A stretch of 64,000 nucleotides of DNA, from assembly GCF_000153705.1 (NCBI RefSeq), contig NZ_DS022272.1:62001-126000 (forward strand). Reading direction: 5' to 3'. The notes under the pieces are model-generated. The model had not been told where the DNA came from. It did not search any database and saw only the letters and a list, made by a program, of their open reading frames with translations. The stretch is from Fulvimarina pelagi HTCC2506 (GTDB lineage Bacteria > Pseudomonadota > Alphaproteobacteria > Rhizobiales > Rhizobiaceae). Numbering within the stretch: position 1 is the first letter of the stretch; the number at the start of each line of letters is the position of its first letter. A program made the position numbers and the translations under genes. Shown here one piece after another: positions 36,965 to 48,100 of the stretch.

Positions 36965-38999
36965 AAACGGCATCGGTAGGATCCGAATAGAACGACGTCT
37001 GGAACTTCGTGAACAGTTCGGGCGGGATCGTCGATATGTCGGCGGCACTCGCCATCGGGACGAGGATCTTCTTCGCCCCGGAATCGAAAGCCATCTGGAG
37101 CGACTCCGCGAAATTCTGAACGGGCACGACATTCCCGCCGAGTGACATATCACCCAGGACGACCATCTGGGCTTGGACGGGCTTCTTGAGGATGCCCGAA
37201 CACAAGGCGACGTAGCCGGCGAGCGTAATCGTCGATGGCGCTCCGGTATTGTGCATCTCGACCGTATGAATATGGAAATCGTGATCGGACGGCTTCGTAC
37301 TCGCGCTGACGCGACCGGAATTCGCTTTCAGGAAATCGAAGGCTATTCCGAGCGCTTCCTTAGCTTTCTGGTTCGACCCAAGGCCCGACGTGGTGAACTT
37401 CCCGCCGCCTGCCGTCGTCTGCGTCTCTAGACGATAGAGGCCACGGTGGCCGTTCGTGCCGACGGTGATGGTATGCAGCGAGCCAGGGTTCATCTGGCTA
37501 TCCGGGATCAGCTTGCCGCCGCCCTGCTCGGGAACGCTGACGAAAGTCTCGTCGAGGGTTTCGTTGTCGATGTACGAGAAATGGACGTCGTAGAATTCCA
37601 TGCCCCCGATCTTCTTCAATTGCTCCTTGACGCGCCGGCGAGTCTCGAGGGCGTATTGCAGGCAGCGGCGGACGGCTTCCTTGTCGTAGTCGGCACTCGG
37701 ATAGAGAAGCTTCAGAAGACCCGAGACGGTGCGACGGACAGCGATCGTGTCGCGCTGATTCAGGTTGTTTCCGAGCTTGAAATACCGGTCGATGGCGTCG
37801 GAGAAGTTCCGCTTGCGCATCTCCCGCATGTACTCGGCGAGGTAATCGGTAATCAGGCCGAACCGGTTCGTGAAAAACTCCGGGCGCATCTTCGGGATTT
37901 CCCATCCCGGGATGTAGGCGTGGAAGCGATCGAAGAATGCCGAGTCGATCATCGCCTCGGGGAACGGGGCCAACAAATGGCTCGTCTTCACGAGGGTGTC
38001 CACTGACTGGTTGATATTGCCGACGAAGACCATCGAGGCCGAGCCGGCGACGGTGTCACGGCCACGAACGAAGCTACCCGAGGCCATGAAGTCCTTCATG
38101 ATCTGGATGCCATCCTTGTCCTTGAAGTTGATGCCGGCGACCTCATCGAAGGCCACGACATCCCACATGCCGACCAGGCCGACGACGCGACTCGCCATGT
38201 TGTAGAAGAGGTTGGCGACCGTCGTCTGACCGCCGGACACGAGGATGCTGTTCGGGCTGCATTCCTTGTAAACGTGACTCTTGCCGGTGCCGCGAGGACC
38301 AAGTTCGCAGCAGTTGTAGTTGTTCTCGACGAAGGGGATCAGGCGCGTGAGAAGATGCCACTTCACGCGCTCCTCGAAGTTCGACGGCTCCATGCCGGTC
38401 GAGCGGAGGAGGACGTCGAGCCATTGCTCTTCGGCGAAATGCGATCGACCCTCGAGAAGCTCCTGCATGTCCATGTTCGGCATCTGGATCGGCTTCAGAT
38501 CCGAGATTGAGAACGGAGAGTTCTTCCCGCCTTCCTCGTAGAGGTAGTGCATCGTCACGATGCACCATATGCCGCCCGAGAGAAGCTTCTCGTACTTGCG
38601 AACGTCCGCGCTCCCGATGAACGCGTCCTTCACCCCGAGATTGGACAGCAGGGCCTCGTAGCGGTCCTTTTTCTCGTTGAGCTTCACGGTCACCTTGTCG
38701 ATGACCTTGAAACTGCCCCGCTCCTTGATCGTCGACTTGATCTTCTCGGCCTCGTCGGGCCGGACGTAGTTCTCGGAGAGAATACGCTTCACACTCTCCA
38801 GGCCATCACGGATCGTCGCCTCGTCGTCGGACGCACAGTACATTCCAAGCAGGTACTCGAGCACGTAGACCGGGACGTTCGCGCCTTCCTTCAGGAGCTT
38901 GGTCAAATCCTTGCGAACGACCTTGCCGCCGAAATGCCGAACGACAAGATCGTCGACCTCAGTCGAAGTCGCGAGCGAAGGCGAGATCGATAACGACAT
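36942..38999 (-). CDS. brxL: BREX Lon-like AAA+ protein BrxL
   Basis: 685 residues. The Walker A motif GPRGTGKSH is at 234-242, followed by SGGQTTVANLFYN, Walker B VVAFDEVAG, and an arginine-finger region (SAFFDRFHAYIPGWE). The C-terminal 180 residues form the Lon-protease-like domain, with TGAPSTITLAGYVALCSG and LGDMSLGGNVVPV and a Lys in GAKKILVP. In type I BREX this last gene is needed for phage resistance. Its start overlaps the pglZ end by 41 bases. It is the final gene of the operon. Confidence 0.95.
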   Translation of the reverse strand: MSLSISPSLATSTEVDDLVVRHFGGKVVRKDLTKLLKEGANVPVYVLEYLLGMYCASDDEATIRDGLESVKRILSENYVRPDEAEKIKSTIKERGSFKVIDKVTVKLNEKKDRYEALLSNLGVKDAFIGSADVRKYEKLLSGGIWCIVTMHYLYEEGGKNSPFSISDLKPIQMPNMDMQELLEGRSHFAEEQWLDVLLRSTGMEPSNFEERVKWHLLTRLIPFVENNYNCCELGPRGTGKSHVYKECSPNSILVSGGQTTVANLFYNMASRVVGLVGMWDVVAFDEVAGINFKDKDGIQIMKDFMASGSFVRGRDTVAGSASMVFVGNINQSVDTLVKTSHLLAPFPEAMIDSAFFDRFHAYIPGWEIPKMRPEFFTNRFGLITDYLAEYMREMRKRNFSDAIDRYFKLGNNLNQRDTIAVRRTVSGLLKLLYPSADYDKEAVRRCLQYALETRRRVKEQLKKIGGMEFYDVHFSYIDNETLDETFVSVPEQGGGKLIPDSQMNPGSLHTITVGTNGHRGLYRLETQTTAGGGKFTTSGLGSNQKAKEALGIAFDFLKANSGRVSASTKPSDHDFHIHTVEMHNTGAPSTITLAGYVALCSGILKKPVQAQMVVLGDMSLGGNVVPVQNFAESLQMAFDSGAKKILVPMASAADISTIPPELFTKFQTSFYSDPTDAVFKALGLD

Positions 39000-41556
39000 G
39001 GTAAATCAACTCCTGAACCTTCGTCTCGGCGTTCCGGGCGACCAAGGAATATTCTTGCGACTTATCGAAAGTCGTCCCGGCGAGGGTGAACCTAACGGCC
39101 TTTTTCCAGTCCTCGGAAATCGCCACCGTCCTGCTGTCGAACGTGACCTTCTGAATATCAGAGACGGGGCGACCATCGGCATCGACGATCGCTATCGTGA
39201 CGCTCAGCGGACGCACTCGGTCTGAAACCGGCTCCACCTGCATCAGATTGAAGCTACGATGCGCAGTCGTTATTCGGTTATTCGAACCAAGGACGGTGAT
39301 CTGCACCGGCCGGGACTTCACGTCGTTCGCGTCCTTGTCCTTCGAATAAGCGATGCGCAGAACCGGCACGCAGATCTCCTGCAGCATTGCCCCTCCATGG
39401 AGGAAGCGGGCTCCCCCCATGAAGTGGAAGCGGGACGTTCCTTTGGGCACCCAGAACTCGGTATCGTCCGTGACCTTGGACGTACGCGACAGTGGCGCCG
39501 ACCAGGCGCCCGCATGCGATCCGAGATCCGTGCCGATATAGTAGCGCTTCTTTGCAAGCACGACGCCGGCCGGCTTTTCCTCGACAACGTTCTTGTCGAC
39601 GTTGGTCGGCGAGCTTTCCTGGTACAGGAATCCGTGGTCGGCAGTGACGAAAAGGTTCGTGCCGTTCAAGCTGCCGAGAATTCGGATCGCCAACGAGGCG
39701 ATGTCATCAATGGTCCTGCGCACCGCATCGAAGGCCTTTTCTTCGTCCGCTCCGTCCGCCGTCTTGTCGATATGGTTGTGGTAGACATACACGACCTTAT
39801 GCGACTTGAGGAAGCGCCGCCCCTCGTCCCTGGACATCGCATGAAGCTCCTCGGCGCGGATTACACCACCACCATGCTTCGCGAGGATATTGCCGCGCCC
39901 CTTCATCCCGCTCGACGAGGCTCCGTCGACATAGATGGTGCCGTCCGCAAACTCGAGCTTCTCGTGTGGGAGAAGAGAGGCCATGCCGAGAGCCGTGAAG
40001 GACGGTAGTACGCCCAACTGCGTAGTCAGCTTGGCTTCCATACGATCGCGGCTATTGAGTTGATCCGCCAGTTCCTTGGCCGCCTCGTAGCGAAAGGCGT
40101 CGCTGATGATGACAATCGCCCGCTTATCGTCTTCCTGAACGATCGGGGCGATCCGCTTCTCGTAGAACCGCGACTGGTTTGGAACACCAGGGATCTGCCA
40201 CTTTGAGCCGATCATCTTGGCCGCAAATGGCCCCCAAGCGGTCGCAAGCTTCGCGACGTATCCGTTTCCGTAGACGTCTTCGACCTTCTGCCGCAGTACC
40301 TTGAGAACATCCCAACCCTGGCTCTCGACATGGTCGGCTGCCTCGCAGAAATGTCGGTAGAGTTGATCGAACCGGTAGAGGTCGGTCTCGTAGGCCTGCC
40401 AGAACTCCTCGACGGTTCGGAAAGAGAAGCCCGAGTCGTAGGCCCCGCGAAGGCCGAAGAGCCGCGCCGCATGCTCCAAGGCGTCGTATGTTCGCGCATA
40501 GGCCTTACGCGGAGCGGCGCCACCAAGGCTCTCGTTGGCCCAGTACCCATCCTTCCGCCGGCGGCAAAGGGAAACGACCTCCTCGACATCGACGGCGGTA
40601 TCAGTATCGATGATCCGATCTCGAAGGCCCGAGGCAAGGCGCCGTTCGATCAATGCGAATGTTCGCGTGTCTTCGAGGTACTCCGGATCGACGATACCGA
40701 CTTGATCGCCAAGTCTGATGGCTGTCGCGACTGCGTCCGACAATCTGTCGAAGCTCGCATGGCGCGCGTGGCTGTCCTGCCATTGTGCGAGGCAGACGGC
40801 CGTGTTCGACGCGCCTTGCCCTCGGAGCTTAAGATGCTCGAGCGCCTTCGGCGTCTTGCCGTTGAGCTTACGGGTGAAATCGGTGACCAGGAGTCGAATG
40901 AGAAGATTGCCGAGCGTCGGTCGCGGGTCACTAAAGTCGAAGGCCGCCTCCACTTGGCTCCAAAATGACTGCTCGACATCGTACCTCGCGAACTCGCCGA
41001 AGACGTCGGGCGGGCGCGAAATGTCGGACTGGTCGGGGAACTCGTCGAAGATCTTGATGACGATCCCGAAGAAATCAGCGTTATCCAGCCGCAGCAGGCT
41101 TGCCATGATCTTCCGGTCGATATCGACCTCGTTGTCCTTAGCCGAGACGAGTCGTTTGAAACGCGTCAGCCGTTCCTGGCTGGCGAAGAACTTGGAACGC
41201 AGCGCGATATGATCTCGCAGTGCCGGCGAATGAAGACCGAGATCCTCGAGAACGTGGGTCGACCGGTCCGCAGCGAACGATTTCGCATAGAGGCGGATGT
41301 CGAGGAGCCAGTCGTCCGCAGGCATGGGGCGTGGCTGGTCTTCATAAACCAGGAAGCACGATCCAGCGCCGCCGGAAGCGATTGTTAGCTTCGTCTCCAG
41401 AGCAGGTGATTTCGATGTCCGGATGACGGCCGCATCTCCGACATCGAGACCCGGGAGAATATCTTCGAATTCCTTGTCGGGATCGGACCAGAAGACGACT
41501 CGATTTTCGGCGAGGAAGCGGCCAAGCGCGATTTGGATGCGATCCGTATCCATCAC
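38959..41556 (-). CDS. pglZ: BREX phosphatase-fold protein PglZ (BrxZ)
   Basis: 865 residues starting at an ATG that overlaps the pglX stop. The N-terminal third is helical (opening IQIALGRFLAENRVVFWSDP). The PglZ domain shows the alkaline-phosphatase-type metal strands: IVIISDAFRYEAAKELA near 485 and FVTADHGFLYQ near 640, followed by AGAWSAPL. PglZ is the hallmark protein shared by all BREX types and is required for defence and methylation. The length is normal for type I. Confidence 0.95.
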   Translation of the reverse strand: MMDTDRIQIALGRFLAENRVVFWSDPDKEFEDILPGLDVGDAAVIRTSKSPALETKLTIASGGAGSCFLVYEDQPRPMPADDWLLDIRLYAKSFAADRSTHVLEDLGLHSPALRDHIALRSKFFASQERLTRFKRLVSAKDNEVDIDRKIMASLLRLDNADFFGIVIKIFDEFPDQSDISRPPDVFGEFARYDVEQSFWSQVEAAFDFSDPRPTLGNLLIRLLVTDFTRKLNGKTPKALEHLKLRGQGASNTAVCLAQWQDSHARHASFDRLSDAVATAIRLGDQVGIVDPEYLEDTRTFALIERRLASGLRDRIIDTDTAVDVEEVVSLCRRRKDGYWANESLGGAAPRKAYARTYDALEHAARLFGLRGAYDSGFSFRTVEEFWQAYETDLYRFDQLYRHFCEAADHVESQGWDVLKVLRQKVEDVYGNGYVAKLATAWGPFAAKMIGSKWQIPGVPNQSRFYEKRIAPIVQEDDKRAIVIISDAFRYEAAKELADQLNSRDRMEAKLTTQLGVLPSFTALGMASLLPHEKLEFADGTIYVDGASSSGMKGRGNILAKHGGGVIRAEELHAMSRDEGRRFLKSHKVVYVYHNHIDKTADGADEEKAFDAVRRTIDDIASLAIRILGSLNGTNLFVTADHGFLYQESSPTNVDKNVVEEKPAGVVLAKKRYYIGTDLGSHAGAWSAPLSRTSKVTDDTEFWVPKGTSRFHFMGGARFLHGGAMLQEICVPVLRIAYSKDKDANDVKSRPVQITVLGSNNRITTAHRSFNLMQVEPVSDRVRPLSVTIAIVDADGRPVSDIQKVTFDSRTVAISEDWKKAVRFTLAGTTFDKSQEYSLVARNAETKVQELIYHVVIDLAFARDFD

Positions 41557-44500
41557 TCAGCGTCCTTCGTGCCGCAGACCAGCTTCGTCTCGGCGAGAAG
41601 AGTGCCGAATTTGCCGTAGTTGACCTTTACGCCGTCGTCGAGATCAAGTGTGATCCGCTCTTCTGCCATATGCCGGAGATCGGCTTCGAATCGATCGAGT
41701 TCGGTCTTCTTCGCTTCCAAAGTCGCCAGTTCCTTCGTGCGCGCCTTCATCTGCGCGCTCGAGAGATCACCTCGTCCGATCTCGCCTCCGATCGTCTGAA
41801 TGCGGTTCTGCATCTTCGTTTGCAGCGGAATGACGTACTCGGCACGCATACGCCCGAGGGTGCCCTCGTTATACCGGTGAAGATAAACAAGGCACTCAAA
41901 GGCCCGCTCCTTGCCAGATGAGAAGAGCCAGTAAATCGGGCGGTTCTTGTACGTCTTCAGGTGATCCTTGAAGAACGAGCGTGCGATGTATTTTCGAACG
42001 GTGTCGGTCGCCGAGAGCTTGCGGATCGGTTCTATCGCATCGGCAATAAAATCGAGATTTTCGCCGAGCTTTTCGCCGGAAAAAGTCTGGCTTATGAATT
42101 CGAAGAACCGCGCCGCGGCATCATCACGAAACCACTCGATATCGGCCACAGGAACGATGCCGTCATCGTCCGCCGGGAAGTGACCATACTTCGTTGGATC
42201 GAAACCAATATTACCCGCATTCGCGTAGGCGAGGCCCGGCTCAACGAGCGAATAGCGCCCCATTATGCAGCCGATCGCATAAGAGATTAGTTCGCGCATC
42301 GTATCGCGTTTGAGAAGCTCTTCACGCTCCTCTGACGTCCCCTTCACTCCGTATCGATACGCGGGGTTGGATGTAAGCGTAATCTCTTCGATCAACACCT
42401 TCTCATCAATTTCATCCTGCAAGCCATAAGCGTCGATGAAGATGCGGTTGTTCTCCTCCTCTAGAGCTTTCATCTCGTCCGTCATGGACTGCCAGTGGGA
42501 GCGGAGGGTCGTGTAGCTGTCTTCTAGCGTCGCGCTGCGATAATCGGACGAGAGCAGTGGAAGCGTGGTGAAATCCCAGGAGGTTTCGTAGGCGTCCCAG
42601 TCGGATCGGGCTAGCAAAGTAAGTGTTTGAGCAAGTTTACTCCCTTCCGAAACCCACCCATCCTTTTCCGGGAGCGGTATTTTGGACATCGGGCCGGAGT
42701 TGAAATGGATTGTCGGGCATAGAATGTCTGTGAAGAACTTCAGTGTTTTCGCGTTCAGTGCTGCCAGTGCTGCCCATTCCACCGTCTCGGATTGACACCG
42801 ATATGCAGCGATACCCACGCTGTCCGATATTGCGCCGCGCTCAAGCAGTCGGGCACTGAACGGTCCCGTGGTAACATCACCCCAAGTTAGGCCCCTCTGA
42901 AAGAAATATTCAGTGTTGAATATTCGTCGCGACCAGTGAGTTGTGTCTGGGTCCTTCGGATTATTGCACACGGCGTGTTTGATGTCTGAACCCTCATTCT
43001 CCCAGTTGACGAGATATTCCCAGTTTCCGAACCACTTACGGAAGCCACCTCCTTTGTTATAAGGAAACCAGCGAGCGTTTTCGGCTGGCTCTTTGTCAAG
43101 TGGCAGAGAACAATGAATTTGCGACACCTCAGACCAAATGCGTAGAAATCGATCATTGTCTGAAGTGGACATGCCTCCTTTGACTTCGAATTTCTCACCA
43201 ATTATTTCGCCGTTAAAAGCTTTGTAGACGGGTTCGGTCACCCAGAATGCAAACGGCGATCCTGGAATTTTTTGAAAGACGCTCATACGCCTCAAATATT
43301 GGTTCTCTGAACCAATCTTTTCTTTGAGAAACACACCCTCTTTGTCGACTGATTGGGGTGCCTTGTTGAGGTCGATGTATGTTCCAGCAATATCACTTGT
43401 TGACTTGTTGATTACGAATGCAGCTCCAAGCGCGACTTTCGAGTTCATCTCAGGAAAAGTGTTATAGCCGATATTGATTAGCCCAATAAATTGGGAATTC
43501 GATATCATAATTTCTCTGAGTTTTTTGTATGATGATATAAATAGCCAAGTCTGCATGGTAATCATCGCAGAGTAACCGCAATCCAAAGCAAGCATTAAAC
43601 CACGTTCGATGAATGCAGAAAAAAGATCGCCGCTACTATTAGGAAAGGTAGACTTTGTCCACTTATTGAGGAATGAATTTGCGTTTCCAAGTGTCATATA
43701 AGGCGGATTGGCTACCACCACATGATACTTCGGCGACAGCGCCTCGGCCATGCGCAGCACGGTCGTAACGCGCGCCTGCACCTCCTTCAGCAGCAGGTCG
43801 CTTTCAAAATCCCGCGCCTCAATCACCCGCAGCGTCTCTACCGGGTTGCGTAGTTTCGGCACGATCAGCGAGCCGAAGTTCTTGGCTTGCTCGAACTGAC
43901 TGAGAGTTTCCCAAAATTTACATGAGAAGAGGTCTTTGCCTGCAACGGCAATTACATCCTCTTTCTCTGTTTCAGAGAATGCGACGTCCTCTAGGATGCA
44001 AATTCGAGGTGCAACGCGACGTTTGAAGAACCGAGGGTCTTGCGCTCGCGCCTTCATCACCAGACAGAAGGCAGAGAGCGCACCGGCTCGGCCGTCTATT
44101 TCAATGCCTTGGAGGTTCTTCTCGAGAATGCAAGCCGCTATATCGCGGCTCCGATAACCGGCCTCTTCGTAAATCGAGTAAAGGAGATCGAACGCGTAGG
44201 TCAGCATATGGCCGGAACCGCAGGCGGGATCGCAGATCTTGATCTCTTCGGGTGAGCCGATCTTCAGGAAATCGGTCTCAGGCTCTTGGGGCGCGATATA
44301 GTAGTCCATCTTCTCGGCTAGCTTCGAAGACGGGTTGTTCAGAAGCCAAAGCCGACCTAGCGAGTTTTCGATCAAATACCGGACTATCCAGTGCGGCGTG
44401 AAAAGCTGTGTCGCGGCCGGAATATTCGCAGCGGAAATCTTGACGTTCTTTTTCAGCGCCTTGAATACGTCATCCTTCTTTTCCGAAATATAGAACTGAT

Positions 44501-45140
44501 AGAGCCAGCCAATGACCTCGACGTTCTGCCACGACTCCGCGTCCGAATTCTGAACGAGTTTTCGAACAAGACCGTCAGTCGCGAGCAGGTTGTCGGGCAG
44601 GAGAAGCTCGGTCGCATCGCCGATCTTCTCGAACATGAACCCCATCGTCTCGCTGAGCGCGTTGCACTGAGCGATGAGGATCGCCCGATAGAGCTTCTCC
44701 TCATAGTCGCCGGTGATCTTCATCTCGCGAACATGTTCGACCGGAAGCCTTGGAAGGTTTAGAAGCTCAGCATTGACCAGAGCCTCCGGAAGCGGCCCGC
44801 CCGCTTTCCCTGGTCCGACGATCTGAAATCCGTGATCCAGATACTCGTGCAGTTCCATGAACCGGAGCGCAACGAGGCGGTTGAACCAGGTGTAAGCGAT
44901 TCCTTCGATAACCTGATCGAAGCCCTCGATCTTCACCTTGGAAACAAGCGCGTCCCGCTGCTTCCCGAACGTCTTGTCGTAGGCCGCTCCGCCGATGACG
45001 ACGACATCCCCTCGGCGCTCCGCCTCGACGATACCGTTGGCGGTAATGCCGATGCGGGCTGCACGCTCCGTGACGGCTTTCATGAAGTCCTTACGAGCCT
45101 GGGGGGCATAGGATTTCAGACGGGAAAGATCGACGCTCAT
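41553..45140 (-). CDS. pglX: BREX adenine-specific DNA methyltransferase PglX (BrxX)
   Basis: 1195 residues, type I length. The N-terminus (MSVDLSRLKSYAPQARKDF) is typical of BREX type I PglX. SAM motif I CDPACGSGHML is near 306-316, and the catalytic NPPY (VVVANPPYMTL) is near 476. PglX marks host DNA at a short asymmetric site on N6-adenine, so that unmodified phage DNA is recognised. Between about 42.6 and 43.7 kb, just after NPPY, the gene turns sharply AT-rich compared with both flanks, which suggests exchange of a specificity segment. It starts 16 bases after brxC. Confidence 0.95.
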   Translation of the reverse strand: MSVDLSRLKSYAPQARKDFMKAVTERAARIGITANGIVEAERRGDVVVIGGAAYDKTFGKQRDALVSKVKIEGFDQVIEGIAYTWFNRLVALRFMELHEYLDHGFQIVGPGKAGGPLPEALVNAELLNLPRLPVEHVREMKITGDYEEKLYRAILIAQCNALSETMGFMFEKIGDATELLLPDNLLATDGLVRKLVQNSDAESWQNVEVIGWLYQFYISEKKDDVFKALKKNVKISAANIPAATQLFTPHWIVRYLIENSLGRLWLLNNPSSKLAEKMDYYIAPQEPETDFLKIGSPEEIKICDPACGSGHMLTYAFDLLYSIYEEAGYRSRDIAACILEKNLQGIEIDGRAGALSAFCLVMKARAQDPRFFKRRVAPRICILEDVAFSETEKEDVIAVAGKDLFSCKFWETLSQFEQAKNFGSLIVPKLRNPVETLRVIEARDFESDLLLKEVQARVTTVLRMAEALSPKYHVVVANPPYMTLGNANSFLNKWTKSTFPNSSGDLFSAFIERGLMLALDCGYSAMITMQTWLFISSYKKLREIMISNSQFIGLINIGYNTFPEMNSKVALGAAFVINKSTSDIAGTYIDLNKAPQSVDKEGVFLKEKIGSENQYLRRMSVFQKIPGSPFAFWVTEPVYKAFNGEIIGEKFEVKGGMSTSDNDRFLRIWSEVSQIHCSLPLDKEPAENARWFPYNKGGGFRKWFGNWEYLVNWENEGSDIKHAVCNNPKDPDTTHWSRRIFNTEYFFQRGLTWGDVTTGPFSARLLERGAISDSVGIAAYRCQSETVEWAALAALNAKTLKFFTDILCPTIHFNSGPMSKIPLPEKDGWVSEGSKLAQTLTLLARSDWDAYETSWDFTTLPLLSSDYRSATLEDSYTTLRSHWQSMTDEMKALEEENNRIFIDAYGLQDEIDEKVLIEEITLTSNPAYRYGVKGTSEEREELLKRDTMRELISYAIGCIMGRYSLVEPGLAYANAGNIGFDPTKYGHFPADDDGIVPVADIEWFRDDAAARFFEFISQTFSGEKLGENLDFIADAIEPIRKLSATDTVRKYIARSFFKDHLKTYKNRPIYWLFSSGKERAFECLVYLHRYNEGTLGRMRAEYVIPLQTKMQNRIQTIGGEIGRGDLSSAQMKARTKELATLEAKKTELDRFEADLRHMAEERITLDLDDGVKVNYGKFGTLLAETKLVCGTKDAE
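42610..43700 (-). other. AT-rich mosaic segment inside pglX
   Basis: About 1.1 kb, encoding roughly residues 480-845, with long A/T runs (for instance around 43480-43560) and codons ending in A or T. The N-terminal methyltransferase core and the C-terminal 350 codons are G+C-rich like the rest of the operon. The frame stays open throughout, so this is a graft rather than decay. Confidence 0.75.
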
Positions 45141-45156
45141 ACTCTACGGTTCCCGA

Positions 45157-48100
45157 TCAGCGGATTTCGACGCGTTCGTTTTTGGAGACAGCTTCCAGAA
45201 GCCGGGCTCGCAAGCGGTCGATGAAATCGTCGACCTGCGCCTGGCTTTCGATGTAGCCACCCGCCGACACAAGCTTCGACGGTTGGACAACAAGTCTGGG
45301 TCTGAACACAGGTGTTTCCGAAAACCCTCCACTCGGAGTCTGTGGTTGCGATCCGATGCCGACAGGCTCGGCGGTCTTGACCCGTTCCTTCGCGAGCTTG
45401 ACCGCTTTCGCGATAACTTCGAACGCGTCATCGTAGGCATCCCGCGCTTCGGTCTGCGCCATGAAGATGGCCGAAACGCTCGGAGTTGTTTCGATGCGTT
45501 TGCGGATGTTTTGGATCGGGTAAAGCGATCGATTGCGTAGTTCGGCCTCGGCGGAAACGCTGTCCAGTTCGGTCTGAATTTTGGCGATCAATGGATCGAT
45601 GATTCCGAAGGCATGCTCACGACGCTTCTCGAGCAGAACCCGATTGGCCTCGGCCACCGTCGCGATGAGTGCCGATCCTTCGCGTACCCGCGAATACGGT
45701 GCTTCGAGCGTCAGGATTTCCTTGATCGATGCGAGAGCCCTCGCGGCCGCGTCGTCCTTCTCGATCTCCTTCTCATTGATCGCGAACTCCTTGACCGCCT
45801 TCCGCATGGCGTACCAAGCCTGCTTCTGGGAGGAGTGGAAGTCGGACAGATCCTCGTAGTCCTCAAAGACTCCGCTCAGTTCGCTCTTCGCGGCAACGAA
45901 AGCCTCGATCAGTTCGTAGCTTCCGCGCTTCTGCATGATCGGGGCGATGATGCCCTGGATCGTTGCGACCGTCGCTTTCCCCGGAAGCTCTCCGTCGTCG
46001 GCGAGAGCGCCCCACGTTTTCAGATCGTTTTGCCAGTTCGTTAGATTCAGACGGATGTCTTCGGCGATCGCGTCCTCGCCGACGCCGGGCATTCGGCCGA
46101 AAACGTCCTTGGCAAGCTGCCGAGCGCCGTGGAGGGTCGTTTCGTCGAGCATCTTTCGACGTTGGATGACAAGTTTGCGCCACTTGTTCGCGCCATCGAT
46201 TTCAGATGAAAGCTGACCACGGTCGAGCCGCTCGCTGTTCATCAGGATATCCGCGGATCCCTGTCGGAACAGTTTGACCACGAGGAGCACGGTTTCCCGC
46301 TGACCCCAGCCGTACGGCCTCTTGTTGAAATGCTCGGCAATGTCGAAGATAACGGCCTGCTTGCTCTGCCTCTCGATCAGGCCGATATGATCGAGCACCT
46401 CATTGAGCGCCGCCTTGTTCGGATCTTCGTCCTTGAGGTCGAGCGTGTCGTCCGAAGTCGTCAGGATGACCCGAGCATCTCGGATCGGATCGTCGGAAAG
46501 GTGCGCGAGGAGGCCGATCTTCTTGAAGGTGTTGGCAATATAATAGTCGAGCGCTTCGCCGACGATGGCGTCTGCGGTGGTCGCCTTCGGATCCAGCCGC
46601 CGACCGTTGACATAGACACGAGCATTGCGGATGAGCGACTCCATCGACTGGTTCAATCGCTTTCGCCGCTCGGAATTCTCGTGCTGACGCGTCCGGACGA
46701 TCCGCTTGACGGACTCGGACTGCGTGCCGTCCATCTTCTGCGTGGCGTACTTCTCGACCTTCAGATAGTCATAGACGTCGCGGGCGAGATCGTTGTCGTT
46801 GTCGAGCACGACCAAGACCTCGTCATGACTGCGCATAGTGATAGACGCATCGGCGAAATCCGCGTAGTCGTCGGCGAGTGGAGTGACGATCTTGAGGGGG
46901 ATCGCCTTGTCCTTCGGACCGGAGCGCGGCGAACCGTCGACGAAGCGCACTACGTCGAGATCGCTGTTGATCACCTTGTAATTGAAAAGTCCGCGGTCGA
47001 CGCAACGAAGGGTGTCGTCGAAAACGAGATCGCCGAGCAGTCGCTTCTCTTCTCCCGGCGCCAGCCTGACTGCCTTGATCTCCTTCCCGATGTCGCGCTC
47101 TTCGTCGGTCAGGAAGAAGAAGTTCTCGCCGTTCCGGCTGACCAGCGTCTCGCTTTCGAGGCGCTTTAGGCTCGCAGTGATCTTGTTGCGAAGAGCGACA
47201 CGGTCGGCATCGATCCTGTCTAGGAAGAGCGTGACGAGGTTGTCCACGTTTCCGCTGATCTCGTCGACGTACCGGATGAGGAAGAGCGTCTTGAGAACCT
47301 CGGCATCGAAGGGTTCGAGGGCGGGATTCGAGACGACGCCATTTATGGCGCGCCGGACGATGTCCTCGAGAAAGCTCTCGATGGCGGGATAGAAGAAATG
47401 GAGTGGAATTAGCGCGCCAACGGCTTTTGATGCATTGAGTATCGCCGCCGTCTGGAAGGCATCAAGCATCGACCGCTCGCCCTTGGCGAGATGGGCGCCG
47501 GTCATGCCGTGCGTTCGGCTGGCATCGAAGATCTTCTGAACAAGCTGGAACTGATACGGGACGAACGGGTAGTGCCGGATGAAATCCTCTTCGCCGTCGT
47601 AGGAGCGCAGGGTCATCCGATTGTCGCGGAAGGTGACCTGATGGCGGAGGATCTCGCCGTTGGTGTCGTAGCGGGCCTTAAGCTCGGGCTTCAGTTCGTC
47701 CTTCTTCGCGAGAATGCGGCGCTGGATCACTTCGTCCGCATGCGATCCGGAAAGTGACAGGCGAGCCTTGAAACGCCCCTGGATCTTCGAAAAGTCGTCC
47801 TCGACGGCATGCCTCATCTCTCCAAGAATCGCCTCCATGTTCGCCTGCGAGGTCACGACGACCCAGGCCCCGCCTTTGCAGACGGTGCCAAGATTCTCGG
47901 TGATCGTCTGGAGGTTCAGCATCATCTTGCCGTTCTTGCCGATGAAGGCGCCGATTTCGTCGGCCAGGAAGACGATGCGGTGATCCGGCCCCTTGCGCGC
48001 CAGGTACTCGGCGACCCAGTTCGCGAAGTTTTCGGGCGTCGGTTGGAAATTCGCTTCGTACTTGTCGAGCCAGTCCCCGGCATCCGAGCGCGGCTTTCCG

